A stretch of 25,993 nucleotides of DNA, taken from assembly GCA_003240855.1 (NCBI GenBank), contig QFNN01000037.1, forward strand, positions 1 through 25,993, in the 5' to 3' direction. A program made the position numbers and the translations under genes. This stretch comes from Sphingomonas sanxanigenens. Its GTDB lineage: Bacteria > Pseudomonadota > Alphaproteobacteria > Sphingomonadales > Sphingomonadaceae. Below, piece by piece: positions 17,130 through 24,261 of the stretch. How positions within the stretch are numbered: position 1 is the stretch's first letter; each line of letters opens with the position of its first letter. The notes beneath the pieces were generated by a model. It saw nothing but the letters and a program-made list of their open reading frames with translations, ran no database searches and was not told the DNA's origin.

Positions 17130-17624
17130 ATGTTGTTCCATGTTTCGGTCGAAGCCGACGATCCACGCCGCACCGCCGCCCTGCTGGCGGAGTTCTGGGG
17201 CGGCGAGGCCTTCCCCTTTCCGGCGGTGACGCCCGGCGCCTGGATGGCGATGGCGCCGGATGATCGCGGCACGATCATCGAAGTCTATCCGCGCGGCACC
17301 GAGCTTCACCCCGCCGATGACGGTGCGACCGGCGTTCGCGTCACGCCGCGCCGCCACAATGCCACCCATTTCGCGATCGCGACGAGGATGAGCCGCGCAC
17401 AGGTGATGGCGATCGCCGCGCGCGAGGGCATCGCCGCTGGCTATTTCCAGCGTGGCGGTCGCTTCGGCGTGATCGAGCTGTGGATCGACGGCTGCATGAT
17501 GATCGAGGTGCTGACCGAAGAAATGCAGCGCGACTATATGGAGAGCATCTCGATCCCCAATGCGCGCGCGATGGTGGCGGCGATGTCCGATCATTATGGC
17601 ATTGTGGCTAACCGGGCGGCCTGA
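17130..17624 (+). CDS. Glyoxalase/VOC-like domain protein
   Basis: 164-residue soluble protein with a single vicinal-oxygen-chelate-like layout. It begins MLFHVSVEADDPRRTAALLAEF, has EVYPRGTEL in the first beta-alpha-beta half, then HFAIATRMSRAQVMAIAAREG and WIDGCMMIEVLTEEM in the second. The His near the N-terminus, the central Glu/His and the late Glu are at positions where VOC proteins bind a metal. The reaction is unknown. Start ATG 17130 is preceded by GAGGAG and AGG, and the product length is normal for the family. It stands alone, 178 bases after putA and about 215 before the receptor gene. Confidence 0.65.
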   Translation: MLFHVSVEADDPRRTAALLAEFWGGEAFPFPAVTPGAWMAMAPDDRGTIIEVYPRGTELHPADDGATGVRVTPRRHNATHFAIATRMSRAQVMAIAAREGIAAGYFQRGGRFGVIELWIDGCMMIEVLTEEMQRDYMESISIPNARAMVAAMSDHYGIVANRAA

Positions 17625-17768
17625 CCCGGTCTCCTGCAGCGGCCGGCCCGACAAGCTGCCGCAAGCTGCGCCCGTTACGCGCTAAACTCTTTTGCAGAGC
17701 GAGCGACAGCGGCTTCCCTTGCGGGCGCGCCGCACTGGGGCCGACGGACGATTTTCTCCTAACGTCGA

Positions 17769-17793
17769 TTGACTAATGATACTCGATTGCAAT
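17769..17793 (+). promoter_or_regulatory. Fur-like box and possible promoter of the siderophore receptor
   Basis: AATGATACTCGATTGCAAT (17775-17793) matches the classic 19-base Fur consensus at 13 of 19 positions by hand comparison. It lies directly after TTGACT (17769-17774), a good -35 hexamer, so the box would fill the promoter spacer. It is 47 bases upstream of the receptor start. Iron repression of the receptor is the natural reading. Confidence 0.55.
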
Positions 17794-17839
17794 AAGCGCC
17801 GGAATGTTATTGCATCTGGTTATCAATAAGGGGAATTGC

Positions 17840-20317
17840 ATGTTGTCCACCGACCTTCGCGCTCGCGCGTCCGGCGCGAGTTTCATCGCGCTCAGTTGCG
17901 TCGGCGCCTTGATTTTCGCGACGCCGGCGATCGCGCAGAACAGCGAGAAATCGCAGGACAAGCAGGCCGATCTGGGCGGCGTGACCGTGATCGACACCGC
18001 GATCGACGAAGGCGGTTACAAGGTCGACAAGGCCGATTCACCCAAGTTCACCGCGCCTTTGGTCGATACGCCGCGCACGGTGACGGTCATCCCCGCGCAG
18101 GTCATCAAGGACACTGCATCGGCCTCGCTGGTCGAAGCGCTGCGCACCGTGCCGGGCATCACCTTCGGCGCGGGCGAAGGCGGCAACCCGCTTGGCGACC
18201 GCCCCTTCATCCGCGGTTCGGACAGCCAGGCGAGCACTTATATTGACGGCGTGCGCGACGTCGGCGCGCAGAGCCGCGAAGTTTTTGCGGTCGAGCAGAT
18301 CGAAGTCGTGAAGGGCGCGGACAGCGCCATGGGCGGGCGCGGCAACGCCGGCGGTTCGCTCAATCTCGTCACCAAGACGCCGAAGCCCGATCGCTTCATC
18401 GCGGTATCGGGCACGGGCGGGACTGACGATTACAAGCGCGTGACCGTCGATATCAATCAGCCGCTCAACGATTTCGTCGGCTTCCGGCTCAACGGCATGT
18501 GGCACGACCAGGATGTCGCCGGGCGCGACGCGATCTGGCAGAAGCGCTGGGGCATCGCGCCCTCGGTGAAGCTTGGCCTCAACGGTCCGACCAGTCTGAC
18601 GGTCAGCTATTATCACCTTGAAACCAACGAGTTGCCAGATTCAGGCATTCCCTATCTCTATACGATCGGCAATGCGCCGGCGGGCGTAACCGAAACGGCC
18701 CCGGCGGGCGATTTCACGACGATCGGTGGCCGTCAGGTGCACACGCCGCGCGGGGCCTTTTACGGCCTTGTCGACCGCGATTTCCGCAAGACCAAGGTCG
18801 ACAACCTCACCATCCGCGCCGAGCACGACTTTGGCGGCGTCACGTTGCGCAACACTTCGCGCTTCGGGCGGTCGGAGCAGAATTACATCCTGTCCCAGCC
18901 CGACGATCAGCAGGGCAATGTCTATGGCACAAACGCCGCCAACCCGGCGACGGCGGGCGGCTATGTCTGGCGCCGCATCAACACCCGCGCCTCGAACGTC
19001 GAGGGGCTGATCAATCAGACCGATCTTTTCGGCGATTTCAACACAGGCGGCATCAAGCACAGCTTCACGGCGAGCGCCGAATTCTCCTATGAGAAGGCGT
19101 CCAACGGCAGCTATGTCGGAAACCCGGCCACGGGCACGGCGATCGCCACTGGTTCGACGAACAGCCCGCGTTGCTCGGCTGCGGCTTTTGCGCGCTACAA
19201 TTGCACGACGATCGACAATCCGAACCCGTTCGATCCGTGGGTGAACTATACCGGCGACGGCACGACGGTGGCGTCGGGCATCGCGAAGAGCCTGCCCAAG
19301 ACGCGCACCTTGTCGCGCGTCACCAGCACCGGCCTGTCGCTGTTCGACACGATCACCATTTCCGATGCGCTGCTGATCAACCTTGGCGGCCGTTATGACC
19401 GTTATGACATCCGCGTCAGCCCGGGGCTGTCGGCGACGGCGACCACGCCGCGCACGTCGGTTTCCAAGACCGCCAATCTGTGGACCTATCAGGCGGGCAT
19501 CGTCTTCAAGCCGGCGTCGAACGGCAGCATCTACGTTTCGACCTCGACCGCCGCGACGCCGCCGGGATCGTTCATCGCGCAGGGCCAGGAAGGCAATGCG
19601 CTCAATACCAGCTCGCAGGCGCTGACCGATCAGCTCAAGGTCGAAAAGACCACGTCCTACGAAGCGGGAACCAAGTGGAACCTGTTCGACGAAAATCTGT
19701 CGCTGACGCTCGCCGTCTTTCAGTCCAAGACGAGCAATGCGCGCGTGACGGCCGATCAGGGCACGGTGGCTTTCGTCGGCAAGCGACGCATCCGCGGCGT
19801 CGAGATCGGCTATAACGGCAACATCACGCCTGAATGGAACATCTTCGGCGGCTATACCTATATGGATGCGAAGATCGTCGATGGCGGCCTGACCGCGACC
19901 AGCGTGACCGCCGGCGGCGTCACCACCACGCTGTATGCGCCGTCGGTGAATACCGGAAAGCCGTTCCCCAACACGCCCAAGCACAGTTTTACCGCCTTCA
20001 CCAATTACAAGATCACTCCCGCGCTGACGGTAGGCGGCGGCGCTATTTATATGAGCAAAGTCTATGGCGGCTTTTCCGATGTGCGGACGATCCAGAACGG
20101 CCAGGTGGTGATTACCAAGGCGGCGCTCGGCCGCATGGCGCCTGACTATTGGCGGTTCGACGCCAATGCGTCCTACCAGATCACCGATCATATCGGGCTG
20201 CAGTTCAACCTGCTGAACGCCACCAACAAGCGTTATTTCGACAAGGTCTATACCGCTCACTATGCGAACCAGGCGGCGGGCAGGACGGCGCTGTTCACGC
20301 TGAACGTTCGCTATTGA
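17840..20317 (+). CDS. TonB-dependent siderophore receptor
   Basis: 825-residue outer-membrane receptor for ferric siderophore uptake, energised by TonB-ExbB-ExbD. A signal peptide spans about 1-33 (ending ATPAIAQ). The plug follows, with VDTPRTVTVIPAQVIKDT, LVEALRTVPGITFGAGEGG, RPFIRGSDSQASTYIDGVRD and VEQIEVVKGADSAMGGRGNAGG, all typical of the siderophore-receptor subfamily (TIGR01783-like). The rest is a 22-strand barrel ending in an aromatic residue (ALFTLNVRY). ATG 17840 has AAGGGGAA upstream; the frame also runs back to 17804 without support. The catecholate (Fiu-like) group is the best guess for ligand class. Uptake partners such as an esterase or iron-releasing enzyme are not seen, because mobile elements begin just downstream. 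Confidence 0.92.
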   Translation: MLSTDLRARASGASFIALSCVGALIFATPAIAQNSEKSQDKQADLGGVTVIDTAIDEGGYKVDKADSPKFTAPLVDTPRTVTVIPAQVIKDTASASLVEALRTVPGITFGAGEGGNPLGDRPFIRGSDSQASTYIDGVRDVGAQSREVFAVEQIEVVKGADSAMGGRGNAGGSLNLVTKTPKPDRFIAVSGTGGTDDYKRVTVDINQPLNDFVGFRLNGMWHDQDVAGRDAIWQKRWGIAPSVKLGLNGPTSLTVSYYHLETNELPDSGIPYLYTIGNAPAGVTETAPAGDFTTIGGRQVHTPRGAFYGLVDRDFRKTKVDNLTIRAEHDFGGVTLRNTSRFGRSEQNYILSQPDDQQGNVYGTNAANPATAGGYVWRRINTRASNVEGLINQTDLFGDFNTGGIKHSFTASAEFSYEKASNGSYVGNPATGTAIATGSTNSPRCSAAAFARYNCTTIDNPNPFDPWVNYTGDGTTVASGIAKSLPKTRTLSRVTSTGLSLFDTITISDALLINLGGRYDRYDIRVSPGLSATATTPRTSVSKTANLWTYQAGIVFKPASNGSIYVSTSTAATPPGSFIAQGQEGNALNTSSQALTDQLKVEKTTSYEAGTKWNLFDENLSLTLAVFQSKTSNARVTADQGTVAFVGKRRIRGVEIGYNGNITPEWNIFGGYTYMDAKIVDGGLTATSVTAGGVTTTLYAPSVNTGKPFPNTPKHSFTAFTNYKITPALTVGGGAIYMSKVYGGFSDVRTIQNGQVVITKAALGRMAPDYWRFDANASYQITDHIGLQFNLLNATNKRYFDKVYTAHYANQAAGRTALFTLNVRY

Positions 20318-20333
20318 TCTGACGACCGCCGAT

Positions 20334-20357
20334 CTCGAGCCGTTCAATCGGCTCGAG
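20334..20357 (+). terminator. Stem-loop after the receptor gene
   Basis: CTCGAGCCG (20334-20342) and CGGCTCGAG (20349-20357) form a perfect 9-bp stem with a TTCAAT loop, 16 bases after the receptor stop. There is no T-run, so termination is not certain. Confidence 0.5.
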
Positions 20358-20418
20358 GATGATGCGCTTCGCGGCCTTCTTTCGGGTGCTCCCCGGGGGA
20401 GGGTCGCGGGTGCGTCTG

Positions 20419-20650
20419 CGTAACGATGCCAACCGGATCAGGCTTGCCCTGCGCGAGCAGGGCCATGATCCCGGTGAAACCCGGTCGGAGTAATCGCAAG
20501 CGCCCGATCCGGCATGATCAGCGCTGATGCAAAGGCCGCTGGCGGGTCGGGTAAATGTTCTGCCGCCTCAAAGACTTCCGCCGCATCGCTACCCGCTGCG
20601 ACGAACTCGCTAGGGTCATAAAGTCAGCCGTGAGCCTCGCAGCCTTTTAG
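20419..20650 (+). pseudogene. Decayed IS5-superfamily transposase, C-terminal part only
   Basis: Translated pieces match the C-terminal half of IS5-type DDE transposases. From 20419 one frame reads RNDANRIRLALREQGHDP. A frameshift follows, and the next frame reads PGRSNRKRPIRHDQR, an in-frame TGA, CKGRWRVG, TAA, then MFCRLKDFRRIATRCDELAR and KSAVSLAA. The last block contains the usual RxxIE...FxRLKDxRRIATRYD region in degraded form. There are thus at least one frameshift and two stops. The fragment ends exactly where IS-A begins (20650), so it was the target of that insertion. No transposase N-terminus is visible upstream. It covers most of the gap after the receptor gene. Confidence 0.75.
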
Positions 20651-21413
20651 GCAGTAGACTCATAAGCGCGCAGCCACAGACGCATTGAGGCGAGTTGGAC
20701 CATGGCGAGGAAGTTTTCAGCCCGCTTGTCATAGCGGGTGACAACGCGGCGGAAGTGCTTGAGTTTGGAGAAGAACCGTTCGACCAGGTTGCGTTCGCGA
20801 TAACGCCATGTGCTGAAGTACGGCTTCGACCGACGGTTGGACTTGGGCGGGATATTGGCGAACGCTCCTTTCTCGCGAAGAGAAGCCCGAATACGATCAG
20901 CATCATAGGCCTTGTCCGCCAGCACGATTGTTCCCGCGCCGACGTGACCGAGCGGGTTGTCGGCAGCTTGTCCGTCATGGGTCTGCCCGGCGGTCAGACT
21001 CAGCCGGATCGGGAGACTTTGCCCGTCGACGACGGCATGGATTTTGGTCGTGAGCTCGCCTCGGGAACGACCGAGACAGTGACCTCGATCACCCTTCTTG
21101 CCGTCGCCGCCTGCTGGTGGGCGCGAACGGAAGTGCTGTCGATCATCTGGATGCCGCCATCGTAGGCGGCGGTGATGGCGTCCATCAGCCGGTCCCAGAC
21201 ACCGGCCTTCCGCCATCGCACGAACCGATTGTAGCAAGTGGTGCGCGGGCCGTAGCGCTCGGGCAGGTCACGCCATGGTGCGCCGGATCGCAGCACCCAA
21301 AAGATGCCGTTCAGCACGCGCCGATCATCGACGCGCGGCACGCCTCGCGGCTTGTTGGGCAGCAGCGGCTCGATTACGCGCCACTCGAAGTCGGTCAGGC
21401 CGTATCGGCTCAT
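20647..21413 (-). pseudogene. IS-A transposase, IS5 superfamily, single frameshift
   Basis: The first frame (21413 down to about 21093) encodes MSRYGLTDFEWRVIEPLLP, the helix-turn-helix region, and DSTSVRAHQQAAT with the first catalytic Asp. The second frame continues KKGDRGHCLGRSRGELTTK, then LADKAYDADRIRA with the second Asp, and ERNLVERFFSKLKHFRRVVTRYDKR with the Glu, ending ...YESTA. The switch is at about 21093-21098, where ACGGCAAGAAGG would read TGKKG in one frame if one G were restored. That restored reading matches the usual RAHQQAATGKKG of relatives, so a one-base deletion is likelier than programmed frameshifting; no run of A or other canonical slippery site is present. The stop codon TAA lies in the flanking target. 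Confidence 0.8.
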
Positions 21414-21441
21414 GGAAAGCTTGAATCAGAGATCTGCCTGC
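20650..21441 (-). mobile_element. IS-A, IS5-superfamily insertion sequence (about 790 bp)
   Basis: The element encloses one transposase on the minus strand. The left end reads GGCAGTAGACTCATAAGC (from 20650); the right end, on the other strand, reads GCAGGCAGATCTCTGATTC, so the inverted repeats are imperfect. A TA dinucleotide flanks both sides (20648-20649 and 21442-21443), the target duplication expected for the IS427-type subgroup. The exact right end could be 3 bases shorter. It interrupts the older transposase fragment at its left. Confidence 0.7.
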
Positions 21442-21507
21442 TATGGAAGCGAGGAGTTCCTCGATGGCCGGTTGCACCCGCCGGCTCAGCGTGACACCCA
21501 ACTCTGC

Positions 21508-21825
21508 ATGAGACGCTACGCTCTACTCCCTTTTCTGCTACTCGCCGCTTGCGACCACATCAGCCAGCGGGTTTGGAACTGCTCCAACTCGCCGCTACGA
21601 GTTGTGAAGGTTCTATCGACCGGCGAGCGGATCAACGACGTGATCCCGCCGCGCAGCTACATCGCTTCGATGGAGGGTGGCGTCCAAATCGTACAACTTG
21701 AGGCGATCGTGGATGGGGCACCCAAATCCGTTTGGCGGCAGGAGCAGGCGGTTAGCGCTAATGGCTTCGACGCTAACGCCGTCTGTGGGTCACGCGAAGC
21801 TGGGCTGATCGGACAGCAGTTCTAG
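21508..21825 (+). CDS. Small putative lipoprotein between two insertion sequences
   Basis: 105 residues from ATG 21508. The N-terminus MRRYALLPFLLLAAC ends in a good lipobox (LAAC), so the mature protein would begin at Cys15 and be lipid-anchored in the envelope. The mature part (DHISQRVWNCSNSPLRVVKV) has two further cysteines and no recognisable domain. Codon use is more AT-tolerant than in the flanking metabolic genes. It lies between IS-A and IS-B, with no clear ribosome site. Function unknown; foreign origin is inferred from context. Confidence 0.55.
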   Translation: MRRYALLPFLLLAACDHISQRVWNCSNSPLRVVKVLSTGERINDVIPPRSYIASMEGGVQIVQLEAIVDGAPKSVWRQEQAVSANGFDANAVCGSREAGLIGQQF

Positions 21826-21872
21826 ACCCTGCTTCGATGCATCCGCCTCTCATGCCTTTATGAGTTCACGGC

Positions 21873-22653
21873 CTAGGTGGCGTGGACAAATTTGAGCCAG
21901 TATCTGGCCGTGGCGATGTGGACCATGCCAAGGAAGCTGTTGGCGAGTTGATCGTATCGGGTGGCGATGGCGCGATTGATTTTAAGATGGCCGAACATGC
22001 GTTCGATGCGGTTGCGCTGTCGGTAGAGTGCCCGGTCATAATCGATTGTCACTCGGCGATTTGATCTACCCGGAATGACGGCCTTGATCATCCTGTCAGC
22101 GAGATCAGCGCGGATAGCGTCGGCGTCATAGCCTTTGTCCGCAAGGAAGGCGTCGGGTTTGCGTTCGGGCAGGTCGATCAGGGCATCATACGCCTTGCAG
22201 TCCGCTGCTTCGCCACCAGTCAGATGGAAGGCGAACGGTCGTCCGAGGGCATCTGCCAGGCAGTGAAGCTTACTGGTGAACCCGCCCCGCGAGCGGCCAA
22301 GAGCGCGTTGATGAGTCCCCCTTTTCCGCCCGCTGCCGAGACATGGGCGCGAACGGTGGTGCTGTCGATGCTGTATGGCCGCTGTCTGCCATGACCTCAG
22401 CGAGTGTTACCGCCACGGTCTCCCAGACACCGGCCTCGCTCCAGCGCCGGAACCGTCGATAAATGGTGTTCCAGCTTCCGTATTTGGGAGGGACGTCGCG
22501 CCACGATGCCCCGCAACGGAGCCGCCAGAGGATGCCGTTGATGATCGAGCGGTTCTGCTCGGGCGGACGACCTCGGCCGCGGCTCTCAGGTTCAATGGGT
22601 AACAAGCCCTTCAGAACGCGCCATTCTGCCTCTGTGAGATCGCCCCTGCTCAT
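21873..22653 (-). pseudogene. IS-B transposase, IS5 superfamily, two single-base frameshifts
   Basis: ATG 22653, with GGAGG upstream, starts MSRGDLTEAEWRVLKGLLP. The frame is lost at about 22376, where GGCCATACAGC lacks one T of the expected CAT-TAC (SGH-YSIDSTTVRAH). It is lost again at about 22315, in AAAAGGGGGACT, where one more G would give GGKGGTHQRALGRSRGG. The remaining frame is open through LADKGYDADAIRADLADRM, IPGRSNRRVTIDYDR and RNRIERMFGHLKINRAIATRYD to FVHAT and TAG. All three DDE residues survive, but in different frames. The G-run shift could in principle be programmed; the first one cannot easily be, so the gene is judged inactive. Confidence 0.85.
21874..21893 (-). repeat. IS-B transposase-side end (copy 1 of a 19-base repeat)
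   Basis: Read on the minus strand it contains AATTTGTCCACGCCACCTA, encoding the last transposase residues FVHAT and the first two bases of the stop. Two more copies occur in opposite orientation at 23112 and 23465. Confidence 0.9.
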
Positions 22654-22698
22654 GCCGGCCTCCAAAAAAGCAGCCTTGAATCAATGCTCACTGCCTGC
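21876..22698 (-). mobile_element. IS-B, IS427-like member of the IS5 superfamily (about 820 bp)
   Basis: One minus-strand transposase fills the element. The left end starts GGTGGCGTGGACAAATTTGAG next to a TA. The right end on the opposite strand reads GCAGGCAGTGAGCATTGATTC, matching the right end of IS-A in its first 8 bases. The two ends pair only loosely. The right flank (GTCAAC) lacks the TA expected of a target duplication, unlike the left flank, so the right junction is either rearranged or not the end that last transposed. Confidence 0.65.
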
Positions 22699-22716
22699 GT
22701 CAACAGCATCGCTTGA

Positions 22717-22735
22717 CTGCGGCTCAAAGCCGCAG
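22717..22735 (+). other. Perfect hairpin upstream of the second lipoprotein gene
   Basis: CTGCGGCT-CAA-AGCCGCAG is an 8-bp stem with a 3-base loop, 16 bases before the gene start and just outside the right end of IS-B. It could limit read-through from the element or be an mRNA leader structure. Confidence 0.4.
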
Positions 22736-22751
22736 CCAATACCATGCCCGC

Positions 22752-23105
22752 ATGCGCTACCATTTCATCACAATGATATTCGGCCTGACGACCGCTTGCA
22801 GTAGTGCTTCGAGCCAGCCTCTACCGCCTATTGTCGATAAACTTCCTGCTGACGTTCGCGTTGCCCAGAAGGTCTTCGATCAGCGCGTGAAAGCCGCATA
22901 TCCTGTAGGCTCGGCCGAGAAGATCGTTATCGCAGAGCTACAGAAAAACGGATTTGAGATCAGCCCGCCGGGTCCCCACGGCTATCGCTCGGCTGATATA
23001 CAACGGGGGAATGCGATCTGCACGACAATATGGTCGGTGCGCTGGAAAGCCGAAGCCAACTCTATCACGGAAGCATTCGGCGTGTTTGGTCACCGATGCC
23101 CTTGA
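22752..23105 (+). CDS. Small putative lipoprotein ending at a solitary IS end
   Basis: 117 residues from ATG 22752. The N-terminus MRYHFITMIFGLTTAC ends in a plausible lipobox (LTTAC, Cys16); an internal ATG at 22773 would also fit. The mature part, beginning SSASSQPLPPIVDKLPADVR, has a mixed alpha/beta look and two cysteines near the C-terminus (AICTTIW and HRCP) that could form a disulfide. No domain is recognised. It starts 53 bases after the right end of IS-B. Its stop is 6 bases before the 19-base copy of the IS-B outer end, so it lies inside the putative passenger segment. Confidence 0.6.
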   Translation: MRYHFITMIFGLTTACSSASSQPLPPIVDKLPADVRVAQKVFDQRVKAAYPVGSAEKIVIAELQKNGFEISPPGPHGYRSADIQRGNAICTTIWSVRWKAEANSITEAFGVFGHRCP

Positions 23106-23111
23106 GACCGC

Positions 23112-23130
23112 AATTTGTCCACGCCACCTA
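23112..23130 (+). repeat. Solitary IS-B-type end (copy 2), inverted to IS-B
   Basis: AATTTGTCCACGCCACCTA is identical over 19 bases to the transposase-side end of IS-B, but points rightward. No transposase body is attached to it. It is followed by AAAC, so the codon after the element end would be TAA. Confidence 0.9.
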
Positions 23131-23148
23131 AAACGCGAAAGCGCCAGC

Positions 23149-23442
23149 ATGTCCGTTTATAAACAGTCGTGGCTCTATGCAGGTTTTATGCTTCTAGTGT
23201 TCATCACGGCACCGCTATGGTGGTTCCATCTGTTGATCGGCAGTTTTGGAAATGCAGGCATCTTCGCCGGACCTTTTATCTGGCTGTCACTCGGAGTGAT
23301 AAGCCTCTTTTGTTTCAAGTGCCCTATCTGTAAAACTTCGGCCTTCCGAGATAGTAGAAGCCTGTTTGCGATTAGAACTCCTTGGCCACACCGTATCTGC
23401 CGCGTTTGCAGCCACGATCTTAGAACGCTCAATGTCGGCTAA
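23149..23442 (+). CDS. Small membrane protein with a C-terminal zinc-ribbon-like motif
   Basis: 97 residues from ATG 23149. Two hydrophobic segments (about 9-27 and 33-54) are followed by CPICK and, about 30 residues later, CRVCSH, a CxxC...CxxC arrangement suited to a structural zinc. The cysteine-rich tail would face the cytoplasm. No family is recognised, and the ribosome site is weak (GCGAAAG). The gene is enclosed by two direct copies of the IS-B end (23112 and 23465), 18 bases before and 22 bases after, and is visibly less GC-rich than the host genes. Acquisition with the mobile elements is inferred. Confidence 0.55.
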   Translation: MSVYKQSWLYAGFMLLVFITAPLWWFHLLIGSFGNAGIFAGPFIWLSLGVISLFCFKCPICKTSAFRDSRSLFAIRTPWPHRICRVCSHDLRTLNVG

Positions 23443-23464
23443 TGGGTCGAAATCGGACGTTCGA

Positions 23465-23484
23465 ATTTGTCCACGCCGCCTAGC
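23465..23484 (+). repeat. Solitary IS-B-type end (copy 3), one mismatch
   Basis: AATTTGTCCACGCCGCCTAG matches copies 1 and 2 except A-to-G at the codon that turns FVHAT into FVHAA, a substitution that looks like a natural variant of the transposase tail. It has the same orientation as copy 2, 353 bases away. It would read TAG at the junction. Confidence 0.88.
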
Positions 23485-23610
23485 TGCCATCGTCATCTTC
23501 TGGCTCTGATCAGTGAGTTCCGACACTAGCGGTCTGGCGCAGGAAATAGCTATGCTGCGCCCGCTTATGGGCTGGATGCAGCCTGGTATTGGCGAAAGGT
23601 CGGCGGCGGC

Positions 23611-24261
23611 GTGCAGGCAAAGGTGGTGATCGTCGAGGATGATCCGCGGATCGCCGCGCACGTCGCCCATGGCGTGACCGCTCATGGCGGGCTGTCGTTG
23701 CTTGGCGCGGCGGGTTCGCTGGCCGAGGCGCGCGCCCTGCTCGGCCATGAGGCGGATCTGTTCATTCTCGATCTCGGGCTTCCCGACGGCAACGGGATTG
23801 ACCTGATCGCGGAGATTCGCGCCCGGCGCGACCTGGACCCCAAGATTCTGGTGCTGTCCGTCCTGGGCGATCAGACGACGGTGCTGGCGGCGGTGCTGGC
23901 CGGCGCGGACGGCTATCTGCTGAAGGACCTGGACAGCCTCGACATCGGCCAGCAGGCGGCAGCGGCGCTGTCTGGCGGCGCTCCGCTCTCACCCAGCATC
24001 GCCGCCTTTGTGCTGCGTTACCTGCGCGGGCAGCAGGAACAGCCAAAGCCTGGCGACGAGGATCCCGACCTGTCGCCTCGTGAGTATGAATTGCTCCAGT
24101 TGCTGGCGCGCGGACAGAGCAACCGGCAGGCGGCGGAGGCGCTGTCGCTGTCGCCGCACACGGTCGGCGATCATGTGAAGTCGATCTACCGCAAGCTTGG
24201 GGTGAGCAGCCGGGGGGAGGCGATGGTGCGCGCCTTCCGGAGCGGATTGCTGCGCCCATGA
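23611..24261 (+). CDS. NarL/LuxR-family response regulator
   Basis: 216 residues. The receiver domain (1-120) has the acidic pair Asp10/Asp11, phospho-acceptor Asp54 (FILDLGLPDG), Ser83 and Lys105 (GYLLKD). A linker leads to a LuxR helix-turn-helix (about 154-197: LSPREYELLQLLARGQSNRQ, then SPHTVGDHVKSIYRKLG). It should bind DNA when phosphorylated by the kinase encoded just downstream. The start is GTG 23611; a later GTG in frame is possible. Its stop overlaps the kinase start in an ATGA junction, so the two are co-translated. Targets are unknown. Confidence 0.92.
   Translation: MQAKVVIVEDDPRIAAHVAHGVTAHGGLSLLGAAGSLAEARALLGHEADLFILDLGLPDGNGIDLIAEIRARRDLDPKILVLSVLGDQTTVLAAVLAGADGYLLKDLDSLDIGQQAAAALSGGAPLSPSIAAFVLRYLRGQQEQPKPGDEDPDLSPREYELLQLLARGQSNRQAAEALSLSPHTVGDHVKSIYRKLGVSSRGEAMVRAFRSGLLRP

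Noticed and set aside
18641..20347. 568-residue minus-strand frame opposite the siderophore receptor
   Set aside because: Antisense shadow with a composition typical of reverse-read GC-rich codons.
20359..20493. 44-residue plus-strand frame starting MMRFAAFF
   Set aside because: Its second half is the RNDANRIRLALREQG block of the decayed transposase, so it is a piece of the pseudogene, not a separate gene.
21450..21463. CGAGGA-GT-TCCTCG palindrome beside IS-A
   Set aside because: Short, no recognisable context or second copy; could be chance in this sequence.
20334..23484. Integron-like cassette array (small genes each followed by a repeat)
   Set aside because: The repeats lack the attC core sites and folded structure; they match the end of an IS5-type transposase gene, and no integrase is present.
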